A DNA stretch of 64,000 nt from Synechococcus sp. BIOS-U3-1 (GCF_014279975.1 NZ_CP047936.1:2046001-2110000), one strand, 5' to 3'. Counted from the stretch's first letter, positions 1 through 7,826 are shown. Program-made: numbers and translations. Notes: generated from the letters alone by a model not told the origin.

Positions 1-201
1 TTGATAAAAAGCCTTAATAGCAAGTACTTAGCGGGTAAGCGTTTATCGCATTGATATAGGCCCGCTAACACATTGATTCAATTGACTTCAGATCCGTGAA
101 GATAACGAAAGGTGATTGATAAAAAATTGCAGCAACAGGGAACCAGTCATGGTCAAATGCTGCGAAGAAATCAAAACGTTAAAAAATCAGACACACCCAA
201 G

Positions 202-396
202 TTATGCGGCTTTGCGTCGTCGCAACGAGAAACTTGGAATCGAGCGCCTGAACATCTGAAGACTTTCGTCCAACCTCACCTTGGCCGAGGCAAGTACAGC
301 TTCACTGGCCCAAAGAGTGAACAGCTGAACAGCAGTCACAAAAAGGACCGCACCAACAACCACCAAAACAAGAGCTGAGAGTTGACTTAAATCCAT
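202..396 (-). CDS. Hypothetical single-pass membrane protein, 64 aa
   Basis: Family not recognised. The ATG at 396 opens a 64-residue protein with one strongly hydrophobic segment at residues about 7-30 (ending LFTLWAS), followed by a basic, Arg-rich C-terminus (RRSIPSFSLRRRKAA). The positive tail suggests that end faces the cytoplasm. An 88-residue reading frame covers the same bases on the plus strand but is hydrophilic and low in complexity, so the minus frame is the likelier gene. No operon partner is visible. Confidence 0.55.
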   Translation of the reverse strand: MDLSQLSALVLVVVGAVLFVTAVQLFTLWASEAVLASAKVRLDESLQMFRRSIPSFSLRRRKAA

Positions 397-1046
397 TGAG
401 CATCACTTGCATCCCTCTACTCAATAGACAGATTCAGTTCATCTGTCAGCCTTTTCGAGCGTTCAGTCGCGAAACGTTAACACTCTCAAGCCGTAGACAG
501 TCAGGAATCCAATTTAATGGAGCATCCAAATTGATCTAAAACGTCGACAGAAGGCAAAACAAACATCAACACAGATTGTTTGAGGCAATTAAAACTTACA
601 TTCAAAAAACACAAGCCCATCAAAAGTCTTGCGGGCACTTAAAGCACTAGGTTTTTCCATCAATGCACAAATAAGATACAGATGAGAAAAAGATTCCAAT
701 CGTTAAAATACCAAAACACATAACGAGACTATCAGTGTTATACAAAGCAAACGTTTTAAATGCTGATAAAGTTTTCAACTTTACCAATAACAAACAAGGA
801 AAAGATAGATCATAACTACGGTCGGCGTAAAATCTTGGGAGATGAATCATTAGGCTGCATAGAGCGTAAGATCTATCTTGGGCAACCGCTCATAACCCAT
901 TCAAGACTCAATCATAAAAACAAAGGCAAAGGATAAATTGTCAAATCGAAGATATTAAGGCCAATTCACTATATCAAGCTACAATTCATATTAAAAGCAT
1001 AAGCAGCTGAAACCACACTCCTGCACATGACCATTAAAATGCCATT
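397..1046. other. AT-rich stretch without a well-supported gene
   Basis: About 650 bases of low-GC sequence. The only candidate is a minus-strand frame at 647-850. Its last 24 residues, from an internal ATG at 721, form a single hydrophobic segment (CFGILTIGIFFSSV) that could be a membrane micropeptide. There is no ribosome binding site or neighbour to support it, so it is not called as a gene. Confidence 0.3.
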
Positions 1047-1604
1047 ATGAACCATGATCTCAATAAAGAGCTAACAACACGCTCTGTTGAATTAGCTGAA
1101 TTATCAAGAATGCCGCCAGACGATCGTATCGCAAGGATTGTCTGGTCTAGAATTCAGAATGATTTAGAGCGCCAGGACAGTCTGATTTATGGAATACAAT
1201 ACTGCGTGTCAAACATTTATTTTTTCATCAAGACACAGATTCAAGAAAATGAACTAACTCGCTGTGCTCTTAGCAACTGTGAAGAACTAATTAACCAATT
1301 GGGGTGGAGATCTGAGGATGTCCTGGCTAACGATCATTCAAAGTCTGTTTTTATTGACTACGTCAAAGAAGTTGTTTCAATGTACACTGACACAAGGCAG
1401 AATCACTGCGAAGATGCCCAATGCATCCTTGCGATGAATATGGTCCATATGGTTTTGCAAGATATCGAATATGTTATGAATAAAAGTCCAGCCCAAGCGA
1501 AGCGCCTACTACCAGCATTGAAAATTGCAGCTAGTTTACGAAATCAAATGCTGAGCATCTTTGGATATCAGCCTGAGAACTCAGACATGAGCTCTCAACA
1601 ATAA
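1047..1604 (+). CDS. Conserved-looking hypothetical protein, 185 aa
   Basis: Family not recognised. The product is soluble, 185 residues, rich in predicted helix, with no signal peptide or membrane segment. It has several Cys residues (in YCVS, RCALSNCEE and CEDAQC) and a charged N-terminus beginning MNHDLNKEL. It is the longest frame in the first 2 kb, has no competing frame on the other strand, and ends in a Ser/Gln-rich tail. It stands alone, with intergenic DNA on both sides. Confidence 0.7.
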   Translation: MNHDLNKELTTRSVELAELSRMPPDDRIARIVWSRIQNDLERQDSLIYGIQYCVSNIYFFIKTQIQENELTRCALSNCEELINQLGWRSEDVLANDHSKSVFIDYVKEVVSMYTDTRQNHCEDAQCILAMNMVHMVLQDIEYVMNKSPAQAKRLLPALKIAASLRNQMLSIFGYQPENSDMSSQQ

Positions 1605-1909
1605 AACAAGATGGGAGCATTCAAACGACAGCAGTTATTGACTAATCCCAACCCCAGGATCATGGCCTTTCACCTGAAGGCATTTATCCAACACACGCCA
1701 TTGAAATCGGCGAGCGATTAGCTACACAGCTTTATGCAAGAAATCTCGATTTGCAGTGACATTGAATTCATATATTTGTCTATCACTCATGGATTTTCTA
1801 ACCAAGTCACTTAGCTTGATTAATCTCAGTTGGGTGATATCACTGGGCGACAATTTTTGAAAACACAGCCCAGACAAAGACTTCAACTCAAACCTCGAGA
1901 GCGTCGTTC

Positions 1910-2026
1910 ATGACTGAATCAGATCTGTTAAACAGACGAAATAAGGCTGAAAAACAAACCTTCATTGGCTTGCCTCGCTATAAACTTATGAACGGTGTGC
2001 TGCTGAGACCGCACGCTGCATCCTGA
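1910..2026 (+). CDS. Possible 38-aa basic peptide upstream of the GST gene
   Basis: A short frame opens with ATG at 1910 and ends with TGA at 2024-2026, 25 bases before the glutathione S-transferase start. The peptide is basic (LLNRRNKAEK near the start) and ends RPHAAS. No family is recognised and no clear ribosome binding site is visible. It could equally be leader DNA of the downstream gene. Confidence 0.3.
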   Translation: MTESDLLNRRNKAEKQTFIGLPRYKLMNGVLLRPHAAS

Positions 2027-2051
2027 ACATCGAAATGAGGCCTAGGAAACA

Positions 2052-2633
2052 ATGACAATCACGATTTACGGAGGACCACAAACACGCGCTTCAATGCCAC
2101 GCTGGTATCTGGAGGAGAAGTCCATCCCCTACAAGCTTGTGGACATAGCTCTGAGTTCAGCTCAAAACATGGAATCTGAGTTCCTGTCGATCAACCCTTT
2201 TGGAAAACTTCCAGCAATGCAGGATCAATCGGTCATTGATTCAAAAGGTAGGGCGATTACTTTATTTGAATCAGGTGCGATTCTGCTTCATCTCGCCGAA
2301 CATCACAGCGGCGAAATAGTTACTACATATGAAAAATCACTCATCAGTCAGTGGACTCATTTTGCTAATTCGACCCTGGCATTCGCAATTTTTGTTCCAG
2401 ATCAAAAGGCGAAGATCCTTCCAAGATTACTGAAGCAACTCAACACACAACTGTCAGAGGGATTTCTTGTTGGGGATTCTTGGGGTGCTGCTGACTGTGC
2501 AGTGACAGCCTATCTTGCCTACATCAAGTTGTTTTTTCCCAATGAAGACCTCAGTGCGTACCCCAAGATCCAATCACTAATCGAAGAAACGAAGCAAAGA
2601 CCTGCATACAAAAAAGTGATGGGGATTAGATAA
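2052..2633 (+). CDS. Glutathione S-transferase family protein
   Basis: A cytosolic GST-fold protein likely to conjugate or reduce electrophilic substrates with glutathione. Residues 1-80 form the thioredoxin-like domain. It shows the cis-Pro signature NPFGKLPAM at 48-56 and the glutathione-binding Glu-Ser pair at 73-74 (FESGAILLHLAE). The rest is the all-helical C-terminal domain, with the usual WGAADCAV stretch. At 193 residues it is slightly short but complete. The catalytic Ser/Tyr normally found near residues 8-15 is not obvious (PQTRASMP), so the exact activity is open. The start is supported by GGAAAC just upstream of the ATG. Confidence 0.85.
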   Translation: MTITIYGGPQTRASMPRWYLEEKSIPYKLVDIALSSAQNMESEFLSINPFGKLPAMQDQSVIDSKGRAITLFESGAILLHLAEHHSGEIVTTYEKSLISQWTHFANSTLAFAIFVPDQKAKILPRLLKQLNTQLSEGFLVGDSWGAADCAVTAYLAYIKLFFPNEDLSAYPKIQSLIEETKQRPAYKKVMGIR

Positions 2634-2907
2634 CGCATTACAAAGATTAAAATTAATCTAAAGACTTTAACAAGCTAAAAATAGCAATTAACCAGGGTTT
2701 CAGAAAAAAATAGATTGACGATAGGCCAGCATCCATAAAAACCAGAGATTAATATGCACTTTTAAACTTCGAGAACGACAGCACATTAAGGATGTCAGAT
2801 GGTCAAACATCGAGGAAGTCAAGTTTCCTCGCTACGCGAAGAAGCACCATTCTTTATGTACCTAGTTTAAATTGCGATTTCAATATTGCATAGCTCTATC
2901 AACACAA

Positions 2908-3102
2908 ATGAATCGGTCTCATCCCAGAGCACCCGCAACTTGGGTGCTGCCTGCATCAATCACCTTCGCTGGACTGTGCATCTTCGGAGCAGGCTTGGTG
3001 ATCCACGAACCTCTGAACAACATCGCCGCACGTGAAAGCCATACCATCATCATCGAAAACAGAACGATTGACTCTGAAGTCATCCCACCAAACAGGCCTT
3101 GA
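2908..3102 (+). CDS. Hypothetical small membrane-anchored protein, 64 aa
   Basis: Family not recognised. I chose the internal ATG at 2908 rather than an upstream start at 2872 because the hydrophobic segment (TWVLPASITFAGLCIFGAGL) then lies about ten residues from the N-terminus. The remaining 30 residues are polar and end in a Pro-rich stretch. The layout resembles many short single-pass proteins of marine picocyanobacteria. Confidence 0.45.
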   Translation: MNRSHPRAPATWVLPASITFAGLCIFGAGLVIHEPLNNIAARESHTIIIENRTIDSEVIPPNRP

Positions 3103-3272
3103 ACGCAATAGCGACGAGGGAACAGCGATCAATTAAGCGATCACTCTCGCCTAACAAGCGATCAAAATGACGATGATCCCTAGAAAAGCATCTGGCCTCC
3201 CCTGAAGCTCAGGTGTACGGATCTGTCACCAATGTCTTAATCAAGAGTTCAATAGAGACACCCGACCAGTTG

Positions 3273-3386
3273 TCATCCACAAGAGCAGCCCGAAACAACA
3301 CAATTTGCCGGTTGGCATGGATACAGGACCGCAGTCAAAACCAAAACAAGAGCATGAGTCTCGCAGAACACAGTACAAATACTCAT
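3273..3386 (-). CDS. Possible Cys-rich secreted micropeptide, 37 aa
   Basis: The minus strand opens with ATG at 3386 and ends with TGA at 3275-3273. The product has a hydrophobic core (ALVLVLTAVL) and six Cys residues, the last ones in CVVSGCSCG. A plus-strand frame at 3213-3398 overlaps it but is polar and featureless. The rest of the gap 3103-3436 shows nothing else. Confidence 0.25.
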   Translation of the reverse strand: MSICTVFCETHALVLVLTAVLYPCQPANCVVSGCSCG

Positions 3387-3436
3387 TTCGCTTCATAATC
3401 AATCTCCTTAACGATTAACGCTCAACCCAGCTGACA

Positions 3437-3523
3437 ATGATTGCGTTTCTGGCCCTGTTTTGGATAGTGTTGCTCGCGGTTTATTTCCGCTTCCGAAATG
3501 ATGAGTTGAATCCAGACAGCTAA
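3437..3523 (+). CDS. 28-aa membrane micropeptide, first of an overlapping pair
   Basis: ATG at 3437 to TAA at 3521-3523. A hydrophobic run (AFLALFWIVLLAVYF) is followed by a short charged tail (RFRNDELNPDS), the layout of photosystem-type low-molecular-mass subunits. It matches none of PsbT, PsbM, PsbI, PetL or PetN that I know. Its stop codon overlaps the start of the next frame as TAATG, which suggests coupled translation. Confidence 0.45.
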   Translation: MIAFLALFWIVLLAVYFRFRNDELNPDS

Positions 3524-3585
3524 TGCTAATCGCTGTAGCACTACTGCTGCTTCTCTCTTTCTGCCTGTCGGATATGGAGAGATAA
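3523..3585 (+). CDS. 20-aa membrane micropeptide, coupled to the preceding frame
   Basis: The ATG at 3523 shares one base with the TAA of the upstream 28-aa frame. The 20-residue product is almost entirely a Leu/Ala-rich hydrophobic segment (LIAVALLLLLSFCL) with a short charged end. Such overlaps are typical of translational coupling. On its own this frame could be chance. Confidence 0.3.
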   Translation: MLIAVALLLLLSFCLSDMER

Positions 3586-3642
3586 CGAACTAGTTCCCTC
3601 TGGAATGCAAGCCAGAGGTTCCACCGCAGTGCTCATCACAAT

Positions 3643-3988
3643 ATGGCGAAAGGTTACAAACTAGCCACAGGCATCATCCGTGATCCAAGAGAGTTCATGG
3701 TTGATGCAGTCAGTGCTGAACACTATCTACAGAAGTGTGGAGCAACAATATTCATCAGGAATACTCACACTACCGTCAATGAGGCAACCTAAGACATCTC
3801 ACCATTCTGATTGAATATCCAAGAATTGAGGCAGAGAAAGCCACCTATGAAGTACATGAGTATCCAGATTTGATTCGCTTAAAGATGCAGAAGCCCGAAG
3901 CAAGTTCAGCATCCTTGAGCAAGGAGACAAGCTCTCTAACCCAGTTGAAGCATGCATCAGCATTGAGGAAGCAGAAAATCTCTCATGA
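3643..3988 (+). pseudogene. Decayed DUF1330-family gene with two frameshifts
   Basis: The first frame starts with ATG at 3643 (MAKGYKLATG, then DPREF and CGATIFIRN) and stops at 3792. The DUF1330 sequence resumes in another frame at 3789, with IEYPRIEAEKATYE and HEYPDLIRLKMQ. After about 3893 it moves to a third frame with ARSKFSILEQGD and ends at TGA 3986-3988. These pieces follow the family's order: KGY, then DPE, G..F.R, the (I/V)E(F/Y)PS..AA..(W/Y) block, EY..L, and the terminal (I/V)(L/V)EG. DUF1330 proteins are small dimeric alpha/beta-barrel proteins. Two frame changes make this a probable relic. Confidence 0.65.
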
Positions 3989-4005
3989 ATCGGATAGTCA
4001 CAATT

Positions 4006-4209
4006 CTATCCTTCGTGCTGATGAATCTTAGTTTTCATCCATTCAATAATATCTTGCTCTAACCAAACAACTGTCCGTGGACTAATTTGTATCTGCTTTG
4101 GAAAACTACCGTTTTCCATATGGGTATAAATAAATGTTTTCCCAACACCGGTCATCTCAATCACCTGCGAGAGCCTGAGGAAACGAGGTACACCGGCGTC
4201 ATTGACCAA
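4006..4209 (-). CDS. alpA: AlpA-family DNA-binding regulator
   Basis: A 67-residue MerR-like winged-helix protein of the AlpA type, as found in P4-like phages and integrative elements, where it activates excision or integrase genes. The helix-turn-helix spans residues about 10-35 (LRLSQVIEMTGVGKTFIY). It is followed by the typical FPKQIQISPRTVVWLEQDIIEWM block at 37-59. No integrase, phage gene or tRNA attachment site is visible nearby, so it may be an orphan of a former element. It lies 41 bases after the PsbN-like gene on the same strand. Confidence 0.8.
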   Translation of the reverse strand: MVNDAGVPRFLRLSQVIEMTGVGKTFIYTHMENGSFPKQIQISPRTVVWLEQDIIEWMKTKIHQHEG

Positions 4210-4250
4210 AGCAAGTGATGTGCGATGTGGGCATAAAACAACCGAAAACC

Positions 4251-4496
4251 TTAGAAATTGACAGCATCGTGGCTGTTATGAGAATGCCCAGGACGGGCAA
4301 CAGCTCGACCTGGACCTTGATGAGAATGCGCAATGCCAAGCTTGTGCAACCTGGAATGCTCTTCAATCTGATCTGTCAACTGAACAGATCCAGCACCAAA
4401 AGCAGCATAAATCCCATACAACAGAGCTCCAAGGAGCAACACTGCCAGAGAACCAATCATTAAATATGCAGAAAGATCTTGATTTACAAGCTCCAT
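4251..4496 (-). CDS. PsbN-like membrane protein with His-rich C-terminal extension
   Basis: I chose the ATG at 4496, which has AAGG about 8 bases upstream; the frame stays open to a TTG at 4565. The 81-residue product begins MELVNQ and has one membrane segment (about residues 11-30). It then shows GIYAAFGAGSVQLTDQIEEH, which parallels the GxYTAFGPPSKEL.DPF(E/D)(E/D)H end of PsbN. PsbN is a 43-46 residue photosystem II assembly protein; here about 35 residues follow, with HSHQG and GHSHNSHD motifs that could bind metal. A genuine psbN normally sits opposite psbH, which is not in this window, so this is probably a paralogue. The similarity was judged by eye. Confidence 0.55.
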   Translation of the reverse strand: MELVNQDLSAYLMIGSLAVLLLGALLYGIYAAFGAGSVQLTDQIEEHSRLHKLGIAHSHQGPGRAVARPGHSHNSHDAVNF

Positions 4497-4600
4497 AAAT
4501 GCCTTGAAGTTCTGACTGAATCTTGGCTGTACAAAAAACTCTTGCTGTAACGATTGCTTCGCCAAACATCGTCAATTGGCATCAATACAGCCTTTAAAGA

Positions 4601-4672
4601 TTAACGCTGACACGTCAATTCCATATCCCCGTTGCAGGCGAATGCAACCAGCAGCAAGACAACACGATGCAT
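4601..4672 (-). CDS. Possible 23-aa hydrophobic peptide
   Basis: A minus-strand frame extends to 4810. The internal ATG at 4672, preceded by GCAGGT, gives a compact peptide with a hydrophobic start (MHRVVLLLVAFA) and a polar end (GDMELTCQR). The longer 69-residue version has a Lys/Leu-rich helix before it. Either start is possible and the family is not recognised. Confidence 0.3.
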   Translation of the reverse strand: MHRVVLLLVAFACNGDMELTCQR

Positions 4673-4810
4673 ACCTGCGTAAGCAAATGCGAGACCAAGG
4701 CAACCAGATGCGTGGCTGAGCAATCGCAGCAACTTTTTTAAATCTTGAAATAATAAAAAGCAAGCCGAGAGGGTTTTGCGACGAACCTCCACGAACATCA
4801 ACGAACTCAC

Positions 4811-5153
4811 CTAACCGTTATTGCACACGAGAATGGCAAGCAGAACACTGTCAGCGAAGCAGTGTGCCAGTGCTTAGCCAATCTCTAGGCTTTTGTCCAC
4901 AACAGAGCGAGTCATTCCACCAAACCAAGCCATCGTCCACTCAAAAACACAACAGCGAAACACTCAGCCACTGATGGTCACGAGCTAAATGACATCAACA
5001 TGAAAATGATCTAGCCATTTGGTCTCTGAATGATCAAATAACGCTTAACGACAGCACACTCGCTGTGACGAGCTGTACCATATGGGTGCTTAACCGAGCA
5101 TTAACCTTCCAAACGCCTTTGAGCGACGAGCCCCCTGAAAGCAGGTGAGATCG
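4811..5153. other. Intergenic stretch, no gene seen
   Basis: About 340 bases with no reading frame that looks coding on either strand. The right end contains the leader of the 48-aa gene, with AGGTGAG a few bases before its ATG. Confidence 0.5.
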
Positions 5154-5300
5154 ATGAATCCAGACAAACAACACCGCAAACTTGTCAGACTCAAGCTCAA
5201 AGCGGAAGAATGCTTAACCAGAGAGCAAGCTCAAAAAATCATTCGGAAAGCTGATAAAGCTCATCGGAAGCTTTCAGAAGGTCATAACAAGGTCGCTTAA
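5154..5300 (+). CDS. Small basic hypothetical protein, 48 aa
   Basis: ATG at 5154, preceded by a good ribosome binding site (AGGTGAG), to TAA at 5298-5300. The product is highly charged and helical (HRKLVRLKLKAEECLTREQ, then KIIRKADKAHRKL), with no membrane segment. The even spacing of Lys/Arg and Leu suggests an amphipathic helix that could bind nucleic acid, but this is inference. The size and strong translation signal support a real gene. Confidence 0.6.
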   Translation: MNPDKQHRKLVRLKLKAEECLTREQAQKIIRKADKAHRKLSEGHNKVA

Positions 5301-5446
5301 CGCGTTTGGTCTCGACCTCTTCAAGCGTTTCAGATTTTTTGCCTAAAGAACGTCAAGGTGAGCGCAGCCTGGAAACCGGTAGAGATGCGGATCGACAGAG
5401 GGCGCGACTGTAGTGACGATCGGTTGATCTGCCATCATCTCGGTCC

Positions 5447-5647
5447 ATGGACGACAACACACTGACCATGGAGGAGCATTGGCCCGTTGAGGAGCAGCTC
5501 AAACTGGTCAATCAAGCCAGTGATCGGATCGAAGAGATCCTGGACGATCTCGTCCAAACCACAGCATGTTCCAATCATGCAATTCGCGATCTACTGAGCA
5601 GATTGTCAGAGAACTGGTCTGACCCTCAGCAACTGAAGGCCTGTTGA
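5447..5647 (+). CDS. Small acidic helical hypothetical protein, 66 aa
   Basis: Not a recognised family. An acidic, soluble, helix-rich protein (DRIEEILDDLVQT) with two Cys residues (TTACSN and a terminal Cys). An alternative ATG eight codons in (MEEHWP) is possible. No frame competes on the other strand. Confidence 0.55.
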   Translation: MDDNTLTMEEHWPVEEQLKLVNQASDRIEEILDDLVQTTACSNHAIRDLLSRLSENWSDPQQLKAC

Positions 5648-5989
5648 TTGAACCCAGACCCGTACCAATTCAGCAATCCCGAGTCACTTCACCGTCTTGA
5701 TGAAGCATGTCATACAAAGGCCTGAAGCGAACTCACACCAAGTGACTATCCAATCGTCGACAGATGAGCATGGTCGTCTCACCACATCTCCAGCATTTCC
5801 ACTCATCAGTGGCAGCACCAAACGATGCAAAAACAGATTCTCGCTGATGCCACAGGCTTGCGCACAAGCCATGGCACAACATCGGCAGGGCTGAAGGGGA
5901 CTAATACCTAATCCTTGCGAGTGCGTGTGTTTACTCTTTCCACAGGCGACGAACCAGGGTTAGACCGGAGGAAGAACAAACGTACTTGC
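5648..5989. other. Stretch without a supported gene
   Basis: Overlapping short frames occur on both strands (about 5684-5894) with no recognisable sequence and no clear ribosome binding site. The right end is the 5' region of the DUF3104 gene, whose frame extends upstream to 5915. Confidence 0.4.
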
Positions 5990-6313
5990 ATGCCGACTTA
6001 TCCTCCCTTGGGACCGCCCACCTCAAACGTCATTGATGCGGCTTCGGCTTTCCTGTCGATCCGACCTGGTCAATTTGTCATCATCAGAGAGCTGACTCCC
6101 TCCAACGAAAGAGTCGATATCGAAAAAAACTGGTGGCTGGGACAAGTCATTTTCTGCGGGGAATGGGAAAAACAATCAGGACTCAACACACTTTTCCAGG
6201 TCGCAGACGTTGATGACGGGGCCATTCGTTGGGTTCATCCCACCCAGGTGACTCACGTTCTGCATGGACTTGACGGGATTGGGCAAGAAGGCTGGGATGG
6301 ATTCGAGGATTAG
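5990..6313 (+). CDS. DUF3104 domain protein
   Basis: A small protein of a family known mostly from marine Synechococcus and Prochlorococcus, function unknown. The recognisable core includes FLSIRPGQFVIIREL, then KNWWLGQVIFCGE, TLFQVADVDDG and IRWVHPTQVTHVL. The ATG at 5990 (MPTYPPLGPP) gives 107 residues and fits the family better than the upstream start at 5915. The WW..GQV and FQVADVD blocks suggest a compact beta-rich fold. Confidence 0.8.
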   Translation: MPTYPPLGPPTSNVIDAASAFLSIRPGQFVIIRELTPSNERVDIEKNWWLGQVIFCGEWEKQSGLNTLFQVADVDDGAIRWVHPTQVTHVLHGLDGIGQEGWDGFED

Positions 6314-6346
6314 TTGATCCGTCGCAAAAGCTGTCAAACAAAAAAA

Positions 6347-6365
6347 GGAGGCCTTCGCGGCCTCC
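6347..6365. terminator. Perfect 7-bp hairpin after the DUF3104 gene
   Basis: GGAGGCC and GGCCTCC are separated by five bases (TTCGC). An A-run precedes it on the plus strand, so the minus strand reads hairpin then T-run, as in a Rho-independent terminator. On the plus strand it follows the DUF3104 stop by 33 bases but lacks a T-run. Confidence 0.5.
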
Positions 6366-6405
6366 ATCTACCTATCACCAAAGGAGAAGTGCTCGACGCC
6401 TCTCC

Positions 6406-6603
6406 TTTGTTCAGTATGTGTATCGGAAAGAACATGTGCCTGAGATCACATACTCATTGCCGAAGGGCAGCTTGCTCTGGTACCGAAATGACCAAACTGG
6501 CAAGGGGCCAAGCCAGGCTTGAGCGATCCGCTTCAACACACCAATCGACATGCCCTCCATCTGCTCAAGGGCGAATGCGGCGTACGTTCCTCAAGATTCC
6601 TGA
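6406..6603 (+). pseudogene. Possible gene fragment interrupted by TGA
   Basis: A frame reads YRKEHVPEITYSLPKGS, then LLWYRNDQTGKGPSQA. It hits TGA at 6520-6522 and continues in the same frame with AIRFNTPIDMPS to a second stop at 6601-6603. The composition looks protein-like on both sides of the first stop. A GTG at 6418 could start the first half as an intact 34-residue peptide. The family is not recognised. Confidence 0.25.
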
Positions 6604-6990
6604 ACTGACTCCTATGGAGGCTCAGAGGACAAAGAGCTTGTAGGCAATCGGATCAGGCCTTTGATGGCTGGAGACTAAAAAGATTGCCGACACCGCAAGC
6701 ATGAAGAAAGTTTTGGGGTCAAGCAGCACGGGGATCGACAACGATCACTGTGTTGATGCATCGAGAGATCATGGTTCTGGATGGGTGTTGCCCAGAAGAC
6801 ACAGCACTAGCACTTTGCAGCCACTATCAATTCACAGAATAAGCGATGAATAAACCAGGTTAAAATATCTATTTCAAAATCAAACGAGACGAGGCCACAT
6901 TCAATACAAACGATCCGCAAATGGGGCAGGATCAATAAAGCAATTATTGGCTGATAATTTCACAAAGCCGGAATAATCGTTGAATCCATT
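6604..6990. other. Intergenic stretch, no gene seen
   Basis: Nearly 400 bases with only very short frames. The last 100 bases are AT-rich. Nothing recognisable was found. Confidence 0.5.
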
Positions 6991-7170
6991 TCAAGTGCTT
7001 TTCGGCTGATCAACAAGAGCCGCAGAAAATTCTTGAAAAGCAGCAGCTGCATCTGCAGGGCTGCAATTATATTTAGATTCCCATTCTTCAACCAAAGCTC
7101 GCATGTCTTGCCACATGTCAACCATGGCAAGTGGATTGAATTCAGTGGGCTGGGAAGAAGAATTAGACAT
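6991..7170 (-). CDS. Small hypothetical protein, 59 aa
   Basis: Family not recognised. The internal ATG at 7170 (MSNSSSQPTEF) is preferred over one at 7230, because the added residues are low in complexity. The product is acidic and helical (MWQDMRALVEEWESKYNC and ADAAAAFQEFSAAL) with no membrane segment. Confidence 0.5.
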   Translation of the reverse strand: MSNSSSQPTEFNPLAMVDMWQDMRALVEEWESKYNCSPADAAAAFQEFSAALVDQPKST

Positions 7171-7321
7171 GGATGAACAATCGACACCAGACCCTCCTTC
7201 TAATTGATCAGCCGCGACACTGCTGATCAACGGTTGACAGCAGCAACAATCAGCGATCTCAGATCAAGTCAGCGCCTCTGCCCAACGAAAGGCATAATCA
7301 AGAAAATTCTTGCCCTGATTC

Positions 7322-7558
7322 ATGTCCCGAGCCAAGCAACTTTTCAAAAAACTCGACAAGTTGCTGAGCCAGCACGACACCTTTGGTGACACCCCGGAAG
7401 CATTTGTAAATGAAGTGATTGGCAAACTTGATGGCCAGATCAACGCTATCCACGACAAAAATAAGCCAGAGCACTGGGCTGCAATCTACGTAGAACGGGA
7501 TCGAGCTCGCATCAAAACAGATGTGCTCAACAAAGTGATGGATCGCAGCTCACGATGA
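7322..7558 (+). CDS. Small hypothetical protein, 78 aa
   Basis: Family not recognised. A soluble, charged, helical protein (KQLFKKLDKLLSQHD, GKLDGQINAIHD, YVERDRARIKTDVLN). Its stop codon is directly followed by a strong inverted repeat at 7560-7601 that it shares with the convergent gene 7581-7826. Confidence 0.6.
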   Translation: MSRAKQLFKKLDKLLSQHDTFGDTPEAFVNEVIGKLDGQINAIHDKNKPEHWAAIYVERDRARIKTDVLNKVMDRSSR

Positions 7559-7559
7559 A

Positions 7560-7601
7560 GCCAGGAGGGCCAAATGAGCCTCAACCATCGGCCCTCCTGG
7601 C
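7560..7601. terminator. 12-bp inverted repeat between convergent genes
   Basis: GCCAGGAGGGCC at 7560-7571 is exactly complementary to GGCCCTCCTGGC at 7590-7601, with an 18-base loop. The loop contains the stop codon of the minus-strand gene. There is no long T-run on either strand. It probably ends or stabilises transcripts from both sides. Confidence 0.6.
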
Positions 7602-7826
7602 ATCGATGATCCGAGCCAATTGCAGCATGTATCCGGCAGTGCACCAGCGACCGTGGCTGCGAGCACGGTTTTCAACGTCTGAACGGATCTCAGCAGTTTC
7701 TGCCATCAGCAGGTCCAAGTCAGTCTGAGGTAGTTCATAGAGCTCCTGAAGTTCTACCTCGCGGCCCAGCAGGTGACTGCGAAACCATTTCCGCACCTGT
7801 TCCTGAAGTGGGATCTCTTGTGACAC
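7581..7826 (-). CDS. Small hypothetical protein, 81 aa
   Basis: Not a recognised family. An acidic N-terminal half (EVELQELYELPQTDLDLLMAE) is followed by a basic, Cys-containing C-terminal half (RSHGRWCTAGYMLQLARIID). It has no signal peptide and converges on the gene at 7322-7558; its last codons lie inside the shared hairpin. Confidence 0.65.
   Translation of the reverse strand: MSQEIPLQEQVRKWFRSHLLGREVELQELYELPQTDLDLLMAETAEIRSDVENRARSHGRWCTAGYMLQLARIIDARRADG

Noticed and set aside
112-378. 88-aa plus-strand frame
   Set aside because: Low-complexity, polar product with no ribosome binding site; the minus-strand frame 202-396 encodes a credible membrane protein.
2660-2690. AT-rich palindrome after the GST gene
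   Set aside because: The stem is made only of A/T-rich pairs without a following T-run; likely chance.
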